Shown here one piece after another: positions 44,579-53,758 of a DNA stretch of 64,000 bases. Source of the stretch: CAVXYG01 sp963766005 (GTDB lineage Bacteria; Actinomycetota; Actinomycetes; S36-B12; GCA-2699445); contig CAVXYG010000008.1 of assembly GCA_963766005.1 (NCBI GenBank), forward strand, positions 434,001 to 498,000. Direction: 5' to 3'. The position numbers were made by a program, and so were the translations under genes. How positions within the stretch are numbered: position 1 is the first letter of the stretch; the number at the start of each line of letters is the position of its first letter. The notes beneath the pieces were generated by a model. It searched no databases, was not told the DNA's origin, and saw only the letters and a list, made by a program, of their open reading frames with translations.

Positions 44579-46189
44579 ATGCCGGACCCGTGGATCCTGG
44601 CGATCGATCTCGGGAACGGGGGTCCCAAGGTGGGGGCGGTGTCGACGTCCGGAGCACTGCTGGCCACGGCGCTGCGCGGGGTCGCGGTCGATATCGGCAG
44701 CGACGGCCGCGCGACCCAGGACGCCGAGGAATGGGAGCGCACCCTCGACGCAGCGGTCGCTGACCTGCTCGACGTGGACGGCGTGGAACCGGCATCGCTG
44801 CACGCGATCGCGATCACGGGGCAGTGGGGATCCACCGTCCCGGTCGGCCAGGACGGCCGGCCCAGCGGCCCTGTCCTGCTGTGGGCGGACTCGCGCGGCG
44901 GTCGATACTCCCGCGACGTGGTGGGCGGCTTCGGCAGCGTCGCCGGGTACAACCCGGTGAAGGTGCTGCCGTGGCTGCGCCTCACCGGCGGTGCGCCGTC
45001 CCCGCAGGGCACCGATCCCACGGGCCATGCGCTGCTGCTGTCGCGCGAGCTGCGCGATGTCGGCCAGCGGACGAGGCTCCTGCTGGAGCCCGTGGACTAC
45101 ATCGGGTTCCTGCTGACCGGCCGGGCAGTGGCCACGCCGGCATCGATGGTCCTGTCCTGGCTCACCGACAATCGTCTTGGAGGGGACTTCGGCTATGTCC
45201 CGGATCTGGTGCGCCGAGCCCGCCGCGACCCTGCACTGCTGCCGGACCTGGTCCCCACCGGATCGGTGCAGGGCCCGCTGACCGAGCACATGGCGCGTCG
45301 ACTCGGGCTGCCGGCCGGGGTTCCTGTCGTCGCGGGAATCCCTGATTTCCACGCCGCCATTCTCGGATCCGGCGCAATCGCGCCCTACCAGACGCACCTG
45401 GCCGTCTCCACCACCGCGTGGCTCAGCGCACGTGTCCCGTTCAAGAAGACCGACATCCGCCACCAGATCGCCTCGGTGCCCGGCATGGATGCCCACCACC
45501 ACGTGGTCATCAACAACATCGATGCCGCCGGTGCGGCCCTGCACTGGTTGCGCGAGCAGGTGATCGCGCCGAACGACGGGCTGGCCGGCGGCGGGAGCGG
45601 GATCGGGGCCGACGGCGCTGCGCCGCGGGGCGCGGCCCCCTCCTATAGCGCGCTGACCGCCTTGGCCGCGCACGCGCCGCCGGGCAGCGGCGGCGTCATC
45701 TTCGCCCCCTGGCTGGGGGGTGAACGCTCGCCGGTGGAGGACAAGCACATCCGGGCTACGTGGCTGAACCTGTCGTTCCGCACCGATCGGTCCGCTCTGG
45801 TGCGCTCGGTGCTGGAGGGCGTGGCCTACAGCGCGCGCTGGCTGCTGGATCCCTACGAGAAGTTCCTGGGCCGCCCGGTGTCGACCGTTCGACTGCTCGG
45901 CGGTGGCGCCCAGTCCGATGTGTGGGCGCAAATCATCGCGGGAGTCCTCGACCGCCGGGTGGAGCGGGTCGCCAGCGCCCGCGATGCGCAACTGGTCGGT
46001 GTCGCCTTGTGGTCCCAGGTCTGTCTGGGCGAGCGCACGTTGGAGGGAGCGGGAGCCAAGGTGTCGGTGGACCGCGTCTTCCTGCCGCAGGACACCGACC
46101 GCGAGGAGTACCAGCGGCTCTACGGTGAGTACCGCAGGCTGTACGGGACCGTCAAGGGCACCTACCGGCGGCTCAATCCGCAGCGCTGA
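44579..46189 (+). CDS. FGGY family carbohydrate kinase
   Basis: This 536-residue protein has the ASKHA fold: WILAIDLGNGGPKVGAVS (phosphate 1 loop), AITGQWGSTVPVG, GIPDFHAAILGSGA and VRLLGGGAQSDVWAQIIAGV (adenosine motif). It is closest in pattern to xylulokinase/gluconokinase-like members. FGGY kinases phosphorylate sugars or polyols; the specificity cannot be read here. It starts two bases after the lyase-like gene and ends at a terminator hairpin. The two proteins are probably used together, one forming or consuming a phosphorylated compound. Confidence 0.88.
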   Translation: MPDPWILAIDLGNGGPKVGAVSTSGALLATALRGVAVDIGSDGRATQDAEEWERTLDAAVADLLDVDGVEPASLHAIAITGQWGSTVPVGQDGRPSGPVLLWADSRGGRYSRDVVGGFGSVAGYNPVKVLPWLRLTGGAPSPQGTDPTGHALLLSRELRDVGQRTRLLLEPVDYIGFLLTGRAVATPASMVLSWLTDNRLGGDFGYVPDLVRRARRDPALLPDLVPTGSVQGPLTEHMARRLGLPAGVPVVAGIPDFHAAILGSGAIAPYQTHLAVSTTAWLSARVPFKKTDIRHQIASVPGMDAHHHVVINNIDAAGAALHWLREQVIAPNDGLAGGGSGIGADGAAPRGAAPSYSALTALAAHAPPGSGGVIFAPWLGGERSPVEDKHIRATWLNLSFRTDRSALVRSVLEGVAYSARWLLDPYEKFLGRPVSTVRLLGGGAQSDVWAQIIAGVLDRRVERVASARDAQLVGVALWSQVCLGERTLEGAGAKVSVDRVFLPQDTDREEYQRLYGEYRRLYGTVKGTYRRLNPQR

Positions 46190-46206
46190 GGGGCACGGAC
46201 GGCAGG

Positions 46207-46239
46207 CTCCTCGGCCGCCGCCGATCGGGGGCCGAGGAG
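46207..46239 (+). terminator. Intrinsic terminator after the FGGY kinase gene
   Basis: A 10-bp perfect stem (CTCCTCGGCC and complement) with a 13-base loop, 18 bases after the stop codon. Confidence 0.65.
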
Positions 46240-46350
46240 ACGCGGGGGAGCAGGGCAAGGCATCCGCTAGCGGCGGCCCGCCGGGCGCGGGCACTGCGTC
46301 GGCGGTCGGCCTCGGAATGCCCGGCCGACCCGGGGTGTTACAGGTAGTGC

Positions 46351-46380
46351 TTGGCAGGTGTCGCACATGCGGCGTATGGT
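46351..46380 (+). promoter_or_regulatory. ssrA promoter (TTGGCA - 18 bp - TATGGT)
   Basis: A near-consensus housekeeping promoter: -35 TTGGCA at 46351-46356 and -10 TATGGT at 46375-46380. It is one of the best-conserved promoters in the window, as expected for an abundant stable RNA. Transcription would start about 10 bases before the mature 5' end. Confidence 0.7.
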
Positions 46381-46397
46381 CGAGCAACAACTACACA

Positions 46398-46768
46398 GGG
46401 GGTGACAGGTTTCGACATTGGCTGTCGAGACGGGAGAAGCGGGCCGAGGACCCAGGGTGACCTCGTAAACCATCCTTGGAAACCAACAAGTGCCAATTCT
46501 GAGCGCACTGATTTCGCCCTCGCCGCCTGAGCGAGCGCAGAGATCCGTCGACCTACCGTTGTCTTCGCGGGAGATGTCGGCGTCGTGAAGGAGACTTGCT
46601 GATCGCCTCGGTTACGGGGGCGTGAGGGACACCAAACAGTAGCTGGACCGGATGACTGCGCAGTGCCACACGAAGCGCAGCGGTCGAGAAACCGACAGCG
46701 TGGCTGCGCCCGGAGAAGTCCCGAATCTGCACCAGTGGACGCGGGTTCGATTCCCGCCACCTCCACCA
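46398..46768 (+). ncRNA. ssrA: Transfer-messenger RNA (tmRNA)
   Basis: tmRNA rescues stalled ribosomes and tags the nascent protein for proteolysis. The 5' end GGGGGTGACAGGTTTCGACA is typical. The acceptor stem pairs GGGGGTG (46398-46404) with CACCTCC (46758-46764), and the encoded 3' ACCA is at 46765-46768. The T-arm GCGGGTTCGATTCCCGC is intact. The resume codon is GCC at 46492, and the reading frame ANSERTDFALAA ends with TGA at 46528-46530. The total of 371 bases is normal for a one-piece tmRNA. A strong terminator hairpin follows immediately. Confidence 0.97.
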
Positions 46769-46772
46769 CGAC

Positions 46773-46807
46773 GCAATCGGCCCCGGGTGAACCCCGGGGC
46801 CGATTGC
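46773..46807 (+). terminator. Intrinsic terminator of ssrA
   Basis: A perfect 15-bp stem (GCAATCGGCCCCGGG and complement) with a 5-base loop, four bases after the tmRNA 3' end. No T-tract is present. Confidence 0.85.
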
Positions 46808-46860
46808 CGTGGATTGCCCTTGCCCCGTGGCGCCGCCAGACCACCAGGCGGCGTGAGAGC

Positions 46861-46906
46861 TGATCGTCGCGAATTCCGGTTGTCCAGCCAGAATTCGCGA
46901 CGATCA
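46861..46906. repeat. 16-bp perfect inverted repeat (REP-like element)
   Basis: TGATCGTCGCGAATTC (46861-46876) and its exact complement (46891-46906) flank a 14-base spacer CGGTTGTCCAGCCA. The arms continue after one mismatch (CGG/CCA). It lies in the 511-base gap after ssrA, which holds no gene. The element is less GC-rich than typical terminators here and may be a repetitive extragenic palindrome or a protein-binding site. Confidence 0.65.
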
Positions 46907-46990
46907 ACGACCCTGATGATCCTGCGGCCGGGTTGGTGTCATTCGGGTGCTGCGTCATGACCTGGAATGGCTTGGGATTCGGAGTCCCGG

Positions 46991-47072
46991 GCTGCCAGCG
47001 CCGCCGTCTCCGGGACTGAGGCCAGTGCCAGCGCCGCCGTCCGCGGGCCAGTGCCAGGCCAGTGCCGCCGCC
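46991..47072. repeat. Imperfect tandem repeat, about 24-33 bp units
   Basis: The unit TGCCAGCGCCGCCGTC followed by a CGGG box occurs at 46991-47014 and 47024-47047, with a shortened third copy to 47072 (CAGTGCCAGGCCAGTGCCGC). It is non-coding. The rest of the gap up to 47267 shows nothing recognisable. Confidence 0.55.
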
Positions 47073-47267
47073 ATCGTCGGGGGCGTAGGTTGCCCGCAAC
47101 CGACGGTCGCGTCGCCCCTGTCATCGGGTGCCTCCCCACGACGCGAGGCCTCACACAGCCGACCTGTTTGGCGCGGTCAGGACCGAGGGGCGCGCAACCG
47201 CCGCCCACCGTGGGGCCGGTATCGCGGGCCCCGTGCACAGGTGCCGCGTCCCGGGCGGTGATGCTGC

Positions 47268-47273
47268 AAGACT
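47268..47273 (+). promoter_or_regulatory. -10-like element AAGACT, leaderless promoter of the SRPBCC gene
   Basis: AAGACT is followed by six bases and ATG 47280. Confidence 0.4.
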
Positions 47274-47279
47274 GGCCGG

Positions 47280-47741
47280 ATGACCGAGTACACCATTGTC
47301 CAGCGCAGCACGATGATCGATGCCGCACCAGAGGCCGTTCGCGAGCAGCTCGACGACTTCCACCGATGGCGGGACTGGTCGCCGTGGGAGGGCTTGGACC
47401 CCGACCTTCGGCGCCGCTACGAGGGTCCGGACCGGGGCGTCGGCGCGGTGTACTCCTGGTCGGGCAACCGTAAGGCGGGGGCGGGTCGGATGGAAGTGCG
47501 CGCGGAGGCGCCGGATGCCGTGGACATCGACCTGCTCTTCACGAAGCCGTTCAAATCCGCCAGCGCCATCCAGTTCGGACTGCGGCCCACGGACCGCGGG
47601 ACGCAGGTCGTCTGGCAGATGCGGATGACGAAGACGCTGATGACCCGGGTTGCGAGCGTGTTCCTCAACATGGAGAAGGTTGTCGGCCCTGATCTGGAGC
47701 GCGGCCTGGCAAACCTCAAGCGCCTGCTCGAGGCGCCCTGA
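47280..47741 (+). CDS. SRPBCC family protein
   Basis: This 153-residue protein has the polyketide-cyclase/START-like pattern: VQRSTMIDAAPEAVREQLDD, FHRWRDWSPWEGLDP and a C-terminal helix VVGPDLERGLANLKRLLEA. Members bind hydrophobic ligands or act on small molecules; the segment WSPWEGLDPDLRR is frequent in the transcription-activator-like branch. No function can be assigned. It stands alone, 100 bases before the antiporter regulatory gene. Confidence 0.85.
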   Translation: MTEYTIVQRSTMIDAAPEAVREQLDDFHRWRDWSPWEGLDPDLRRRYEGPDRGVGAVYSWSGNRKAGAGRMEVRAEAPDAVDIDLLFTKPFKSASAIQFGLRPTDRGTQVVWQMRMTKTLMTRVASVFLNMEKVVGPDLERGLANLKRLLEAP

Positions 47742-47829
47742 CCCTGCATCGAGCCGCAACTCGATCGAGAACGCGTCGCCTGCCGCACTCCGTTTGGGCC
47801 TGGTCCGCCAGACGCCGGCATCCGTGCGC

Positions 47830-47835
47830 CAAGAT
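47830..47835 (+). promoter_or_regulatory. -10-like element CAAGAT, leaderless promoter of the khtT-like gene
   Basis: CAAGAT is followed by six bases and GTG 47842. Confidence 0.4.
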
Positions 47836-47841
47836 GGGGGC

Positions 47842-48330
47842 GTGGACGTCAGCGAGACCCTGTTACCCGGTGTCGGTATCCGCTACGAGTTCCAGACCGC
47901 CTCGCACCGTCACCTCGGTCTGGTAGCCCACCGCGAGGGGCACGTGGATCTGGTGCTCTACGACGCAGAGGATCCCGACATCTGCACCGAGGTCGCGACA
48001 CTGACGCCGGAGGAAGCCGACACGCTCGCCGAGTTGCTCGGGGCCCCCAGGATCGCGGAGCGGTTCGCCGACCTGACACGGGAGGTGCCGGGACTGGTCG
48101 CGGCGCAGGTGGAGGTGGATCCCAGCAGCACCTTCGACGGACGGACCCTCGGCGAGACGCGGGCCCGAACGACGACCGGCGCCTCGATCGTGGCTCTGGT
48201 CCGCGGCGAGACCGTGATCGCCTCGCCGGGGCCGGAGCAGGGGCTGCAGGGCGGCGATGTGCTCGTCGTCATCGGAACCGAGCCAGGCATCAGCGGAGTA
48301 CGCAAGATCCTGGGTGCGGCCAGGCGGTAG
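47842..48330 (+). CDS. Potassium/proton antiporter regulatory subunit (KhtT-like, RCK_C domain)
   Basis: This 162-residue cytoplasmic protein has an N-terminal domain (LPGVGIRYEFQTASHRHLGL) and a C-terminal TrkA-C/RCK_C domain (about 85-160) with ARTTTGASIVALVRGETVIA and LQGGDVLVVIGTEPG. In KhtTU systems the RCK_C subunit gates the antiporter and binds cyclic di-AMP; that ligand is an inference here. The stop is seven bases before the antiporter gene, so the two form an operon. Confidence 0.87.
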   Translation: MDVSETLLPGVGIRYEFQTASHRHLGLVAHREGHVDLVLYDAEDPDICTEVATLTPEEADTLAELLGAPRIAERFADLTREVPGLVAAQVEVDPSSTFDGRTLGETRARTTTGASIVALVRGETVIASPGPEQGLQGGDVLVVIGTEPGISGVRKILGAARR

Positions 48331-48337
48331 CCGAGCG

Positions 48338-49507
48338 ATGAAAGGCGACCCGGCGTTCCTCATCGAACTGGGAGCACTGCTGCTCCTGCTCGGTGCGGCC
48401 GGGGCCCTCGCCTGGCGGGTCGGCCTGTCGGCGGTGCCACTGTTCCTGGTCGCGGGGCTCTTCGTCGGCGAGGGCGGAATCCTGCCCGCACCCGCTGCCG
48501 CTTCGTTCCTCGGCGCCGCGGCGAGCATCGGCGTCGCCCTGCTCCTGCTGACTCTGGGACTGGAGTACTCCTCCGCGGAGTTCACCGACGCGCTGCGTCG
48601 CCACACGCCAAGCGGGGTGGTGGACCTCGTGCTCAACGCCACGCCCGGTGCGATCGCGGGCGTCGCGCTCGGACTGCCGGCGCCGGGCGTCGTCGCCATG
48701 GCGGGGATCACGTGGATCTCATCCTCGGGCATCATCGCGCGCACGCTGTCTGACCTCGGTCGCCTCGGGTACCGCGAGACCCCCGCGGTGCTGTCCATCC
48801 TCGTCCTGGAGGACGTCGCGATGGCCGGGTACCTTCCCCTGCTGGCTGTGCTGCTAGCGGGCAGCGCGCTGGCTGCCGGTCTGCTGGGGACGGTGGTCGG
48901 CCTCGCGTGCGTGATCGGCGTCATCGTGCTGTCCCGCTGGGCGGGCCCTGCGCTGGAGCGACTGCTGAAGCACGACTCCGATGAGCAGGTCATGCTGCGA
49001 GTGCTGGGCCTGACGCTGGTCGTCGGCGGTGCCGCCGAGTATCTCGGAGTGTCCTCGGCGGTGGGTGCCTTCTTGGTGGGCCTGGCGATCCCGGGCGAAA
49101 CGGCGGGAACTGCTCGGCGCGTGCTGGAGCCGCTGCGCAACCTCTTCGCCGCGGCGTTCTTCCTCTCCTTCGGCTACAACACCGACCCGCGAGAGATCCC
49201 GGCCGTGCTGCCCGGCGTGCTGGCGTTGGCGGCAGCCACCGCGGTGACGAAGGTGGCCACCGGGTGGTACGCCGCTCGCCGGGACGGCGTCGGTGAGCGC
49301 GGCCGCTGGCGTGCGGGCACGGCGTTGATCGCCCGCGGGGAGTTCTCGATCGTGATCGCCGGGCTGGCGGTCGCTGCCGGATTGTCCGACGTCGGGCCCT
49401 TCGCGGCGACCTACGTGCTCATCCTGGCGATCGCCGGGCCGCTGGTGACCCGCGTCGCGGGCCAGCGGCGCGATCTCGTGCTGGCTCCGCACACCCGCTC
49501 GCGCTAG
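48338..49507 (+). CDS. Cation:proton antiporter, CPA2 family (KhtU/KefB-like)
   Basis: This 389-residue polytopic protein has about 12 hydrophobic segments typical of the Na/H exchanger domain, including GVALLLLTLGLEYSSAEFTD, AGITWISSSGIIARTLSDLG and GAFLVGLAIPGETAGTARRV. It lacks the fused C-terminal TrkA-N domain of Kef proteins; its regulation is provided by the separate KhtT-like protein upstream. It probably exports potassium in exchange for protons at high pH or high potassium. It converges on sbcC. Confidence 0.9.
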   Translation: MKGDPAFLIELGALLLLLGAAGALAWRVGLSAVPLFLVAGLFVGEGGILPAPAAASFLGAAASIGVALLLLTLGLEYSSAEFTDALRRHTPSGVVDLVLNATPGAIAGVALGLPAPGVVAMAGITWISSSGIIARTLSDLGRLGYRETPAVLSILVLEDVAMAGYLPLLAVLLAGSALAAGLLGTVVGLACVIGVIVLSRWAGPALERLLKHDSDEQVMLRVLGLTLVVGGAAEYLGVSSAVGAFLVGLAIPGETAGTARRVLEPLRNLFAAAFFLSFGYNTDPREIPAVLPGVLALAAATAVTKVATGWYAARRDGVGERGRWRAGTALIARGEFSIVIAGLAVAAGLSDVGPFAATYVLILAIAGPLVTRVAGQRRDLVLAPHTRSR

Positions 49508-49579
49508 AGCCGCCGAAGGTGGTGTGGACTATCCCGTGGGGGAGGATGGAGTGCTCGGGCGCTTGGGCGCCAGTCGCGA

Positions 49580-52563
49580 TCAGGCAACGACGCGCACGCG
49601 GCTCGCACCGGTTTGGCTGACGCGGCGCACCTCGATGCGCTCGCTGATGCGCTCCTTCATCTCGGTCACATGGCTCACCAGACCGAGGACCCGGCCGTTG
49701 CTCTGCAGGCTCTCCAGGACGCCGAGGACGCTGTCGAGCGTGTCCGGATCCAGCGAGCCGAACCCTTCGTCCACGAACAGCGTGTCGAGCTCCACTCCGC
49801 CGCTCTCGGCAGTCACGATCTCGGCCAGGCCGAGCGCGAGTGCCAACGAGACGTAGAAGGTTTCGCCGCCCGACAGCGTTCCCGGGCTGCGCACCGTCTC
49901 GGTGTGCAGGTCCCTGACGTGGATGCCGAGTCCTGCGCGCTCGTTCTTGCGCAGCGGCTCCTCGAACGTCTCCAGAGCAGCCTCCCGTTCGACATCCGCG
50001 TCAGGTGCAGGTTCGCGGCCTCGATCACGCTGCGGAACCGGTGCACCAGGACGAACGTGGCCAAGTCGATCCGCAGCGGGTTGTTCCCCTCCGCCACTTT
50101 CGAGAGCAGGATGGCGGTCTCGGATCCGGCAGCCACGGCGTCGCGGTGCTGTGCTGCGTTGCGCAGGGCGGACGCATGCGTGTGCGCCAGCCGCGCGGTC
50201 TGTGCTGCCTGAGCGGCTTCCGTGCTCGCGCTGCGCACCTCGCCCTCGGCGTTCTTGAGCGCTTCCGCTGCGGGTTCCCGCTCGATACGTTCCTCGGGGT
50301 CGACGCCGACCAGCTCGGGTCGCTCGAGGATCGCTGCCACTTCGATCTCGGCTTGCTGATGCTCACGGACCGACTGCTGCAGCTCCTCGCTCAACGAGGG
50401 TTCGAGACGACCGGCCGCCGCGCTCTCGGCGTCGGCGAACCCCTCTCGCATCAAGGCGTTGGCCAGGGCCCGCTGTGCATCGTCGAGCGCATCAGCAGCG
50501 CGGTCCCGCTTGGTATGCGCAGCGATCAGGGTGCGGCACTGCTCGGCGCGGGCTTCCAGGGAGCCGACGCGTCGAGCTACCGATGAGCAGTCGCCCCGGT
50601 GAGCCTCAACGACGCGCACGCGCGCACTCACCTCGGCTTGGAGATCATGAGCCCGGGTCAGCCCCCGGGTGCGTTGCTCTTGCGCCTTGGCCTCGGTGGC
50701 GGCGAGGTCGACGGATTCCGTTTCCAGCGCGTGCAGCGCCTCCTCGTGGGCAGCGGCCTCGAGGTCGGCCCTCTCTGCAGCGTCGAGCGCCCGCTCCGCC
50801 TCGGCCACGACCTGCCGAGCGGTCTCAGCGGTCACTCCCTCGGCGGCGGTCCGCAGGCGCTGCAGCTCTAGCCGCTGCTCGTTGAGTGCCGAGTCTGCCT
50901 TGCCCAGCGCTGCTCGCAGCCGGCGCGCCTCGGCATCCGCGGCGTCGACGTCCTCCGCGGAAGCGTGGCCATCGCCGGGCACGGCCGGATCCGGGTGCTC
51001 CTCCGAGCCGCAGGCGGGGCAGGGCACGTTCGGCTCCAGGTGCTGTCCGATGATCGCTGCGATACCGGCTCGGTACGCTGCCGTGCGCCGCTGGGTCTCG
51101 GCGTCGGCCTCGGCCGTCTGCTGGAGGAGTACCGCGACCGAGGCCCGCAAACGCTGCTCGACGGGCTGCGCCTTGACCACTTGCTCGGCCGCGGCGGCCC
51201 GCTTGCGCAGATCCGCGAGCCTCATGCTGCGCTCCGATCGGGTCGCGGCGATGTCGCGAGAGGCCCGCAGCGCTCGGCTCGCCAGCTGGCGCTCGGCCGG
51301 GATCGCATCGATGCGCTCTGTCACCTCCGTCAGTTGCCGGCTGGCTGCGGCTGCGGACTCCAGCTGCGCGGCGGCCTCGGCTTGCAGGCGCGGCAGGGCG
51401 GCCTCTTGCTCCAGCGCCGGTTGCAGCGACCTGATCGCATCGACGATCGAGTGTTGGGCGGCCTCCACATCTGCACCAGACCCGCGCGCCAGATCTGGCG
51501 GAGCTCCGGTCCTTGCGTCAGCGAGGTCTGTCTCGGCAGATTCCGCGGCCGCCGTGGCGGTCCGGGAACGCTCCAACGCGTCGGCGACGCGCTCCGCTCG
51601 GGCGCCGATCTCGAGCTGGTCCCGCGCGGCGTCGATCGCGGGGGTCCGCGACTGCAAGGCGTTGAGCCGGCCCAGTGCGTCGCGCAGCGTATCGCGGTGG
51701 GCTCTCCGCCGGTCGACGCCTTCCAGGTCGGTGCGCGCCTGCCGGACCCTGGCCTCGGCGGCCGCGAGGGCATCCGCGCTCTGGGATGCTGCACGATCCA
51801 GCTCGGCGAGTGTGACGTCCAGCGTTGCGCCGATGACGGCCGCGGGGGAGTCACCTGCCAGTTCGTCCGGGGCGTCTGTGCCGAGCGCGCCCCGGAACTT
51901 CTCGATCGCCGCACTCACGGCGTTCTCGGCAGCGTCGCATTGCGTGCGCGCATCCTTGCCCAGGTCCTTCAGCCGCTGCTGCAGGTCCTGGTAGAGGTGC
52001 GTGCGGAAGATGCGCTGCAGGATGGGGAGCCGATCGCGGCTGTTGGCGCGGAGGAAGGTTGAGAACTCGCCCTGGGGCAGCACGATCGTGCGGACGAACT
52101 GCTGACGGTCCAGCCCGACTGCGGTCTGGATCTCCATACCGACGTCTTGCGGGCGTGCGGCTAGGACTTCGCCGTCCGGGTCGCCGGGTCCGGCAAGCCG
52201 GCGGAGCGTGGCCGAGGCGGCCTGGTCGACCAAGTCACCGGTATCGTTCCCCCGTCGGCGCGGCCGCGGGTGGGCCGGTGAGCGACGCACCAGGTAGGTT
52301 CCGGTGGCGGTGGAGAAGACCATCTCCACAAACGGCTCGTCGGACGGCTCGCGGAAGTGGCTCACGAGCCGCAGGTCGTCGGCATCGGTCCCGGCGACTT
52401 TGCCGTACAGGGCGAAGACGATGGCATCGATGATCGTGGACTTGCCGACGCCGGTAGGTCCTTCGAGCAGGAACATGCCCGCCTCGCCGAGGCGGTCGAA
52501 GTCGATGGTCTGCTCGTCGGCGAACGGCCCCATGCCGGCCAGCCTCAGCGCATGGATTCTCAT
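49580..52563 (-). pseudogene. sbcC: Exonuclease subunit SbcC, interrupted by one frameshift near the 3' end
   Basis: SbcC is the SMC-like ATPase partner of SbcD that removes DNA hairpins and trims broken ends. The frame from ATG 52563 has the N-terminal Walker A GPTGVGKSTIIDAIVFALYG, long coiled coils and the zinc hook CPACGSEEHPD (about residue 516). Near 49980-49990 homology jumps frame: after LHLTRMSNGRL it continues as LETFEEPLRKNERAGLGIHV, then SPGTLSGGETFYVSLALALG (ABC signature) and FVDEGFGSLDPDTLDSVLG (Walker B). One lost base explains it; repaired length is 994 residues. Without repair the protein lacks its C-terminal nucleotide-binding half. A recent mutation or sequencing error is likely. 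Confidence 0.87.
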
Positions 52564-53738
52564 CAGGCGGACATCCCTTCGCGCCGCAGCGACTCCAACT
52601 CGGCGCGGGCGATCTCCACCAGTGCCGGGTCGAGGTCGTCGCCCAGCGTGCTGGCCAGGAACTCCGCGACCGCGTCGGCGGGATCCGTGGCCGCCCCGAC
52701 CTCGAAGGAGCCGATGCTCCCGCCGGCTCCGCAGTGGTAGGACGCGAGCAGGTGCGGAAATCGCTGCCGCAACCGCGAGTGCATGTGTTCCGGTCGCACG
52801 GGGTCGGTGACAGTGATCTTCAGCCACGACGCGACATGCTCGTCGTGGCGCTGCTGGTCGAGGAGCTCGGCCATGGTGCCGGTGAGCTCGGCCATCGGGC
52901 GTGGCTGCGGGATCGTCACCGTCGAGACGGACTTCACGCCGTCAGGCCCGAGGTCCACAATGGTGACGGACTTCGTATGGCGCGCCTCGGAGAAGCTATA
53001 GCGCAGCGGAGAACCGGAGTATCGGACGATGCCGGGACCCGGACACGCGGGCTGTTGCGGCCCGTGGAGATGCCCCAGGGCGGTGTAGTCCACACCGCGG
53101 AACACGCTGGCAGGTGCGACATCCACGTTGCCCACGCGGATGTCGCGCTCGCTCTCGCTTCGCTGCGGATCCTCGCCGGTCGCACCGGTGATGAAGGCGT
53201 GCGCCATCACCACCGACCGCGGCTGTCCTCCGGCGGCGCGATGCTCGTCCAAGTCGGCCCGCACCAGGTCCATGGCGGCATCCAAGACCGCTTCGTGCGT
53301 GCGTGCCACCGGTTCGTCGGTGAGCTTGTGCCGTGCCAGATCGGGTTCCAGGTAGGGCAGACCGTAGATGTGGACCGGCCCGAACTCGTCGGTCAGGACG
53401 ACGGGATCGGCGATCCGCTCGACAGAGGTCCGCAGATGCAGCCGATCGGCGAAGAGCCGGGATCCGAAGCCCAGCCTGATTGCGGAGTCGTGATTGCCGG
53501 ACGTGACGACGACGGTGCACCGCTGCGCGAGCGCGACGAGCGCCTCCTCGAACAGGGCGACGGCTTCCACAGAGGGCAGCGAGCGGTCGTAGATGTCGCC
53601 GCTGATCACCACGGCATCGACGCCCTCTCGCTCGACGAGGTCGGCGACGAAGGCGATGGCACCACGCTGGTGGTCGAGCATGGACATGCCCTCCAGCGTG
53701 AGGCCGAGGTGCCAGTCGGATGTGTGCAGCAGTCGCAT
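52563..53738 (-). CDS. sbcD: Exonuclease subunit SbcD
   Basis: SbcD is the Mre11-like nuclease of the SbcCD complex. The 391-residue protein has the metallophosphatase motifs in order: LLHTSDWHLG, VISGDIYDRS, VVTSGNHDSAIRLGFG, VVMAHAFITG and TALGHLHGPQ. ATG 53738 is chosen because the family begins MRLLHTSDWHLG and a run of G supplies a ribosome site. The stop overlaps the sbcC ATG by one base. The gene is intact even though sbcC is broken. Confidence 0.94.
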   Translation of the reverse strand: MRLLHTSDWHLGLTLEGMSMLDHQRGAIAFVADLVEREGVDAVVISGDIYDRSLPSVEAVALFEEALVALAQRCTVVVTSGNHDSAIRLGFGSRLFADRLHLRTSVERIADPVVLTDEFGPVHIYGLPYLEPDLARHKLTDEPVARTHEAVLDAAMDLVRADLDEHRAAGGQPRSVVMAHAFITGATGEDPQRSESERDIRVGNVDVAPASVFRGVDYTALGHLHGPQQPACPGPGIVRYSGSPLRYSFSEARHTKSVTIVDLGPDGVKSVSTVTIPQPRPMAELTGTMAELLDQQRHDEHVASWLKITVTDPVRPEHMHSRLRQRFPHLLASYHCGAGGSIGSFEVGAATDPADAVAEFLASTLGDDLDPALVEIARAELESLRREGMSA

Positions 53739-53758
53739 GAACCCCCCAAGGACCCGTT

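Noticed and set aside
46398..47279. Integration site or mobile element at the ssrA 3' end
   Set aside because: ssrA is a common attachment site, but no integrase, duplicated 3' end or foreign genes follow it.
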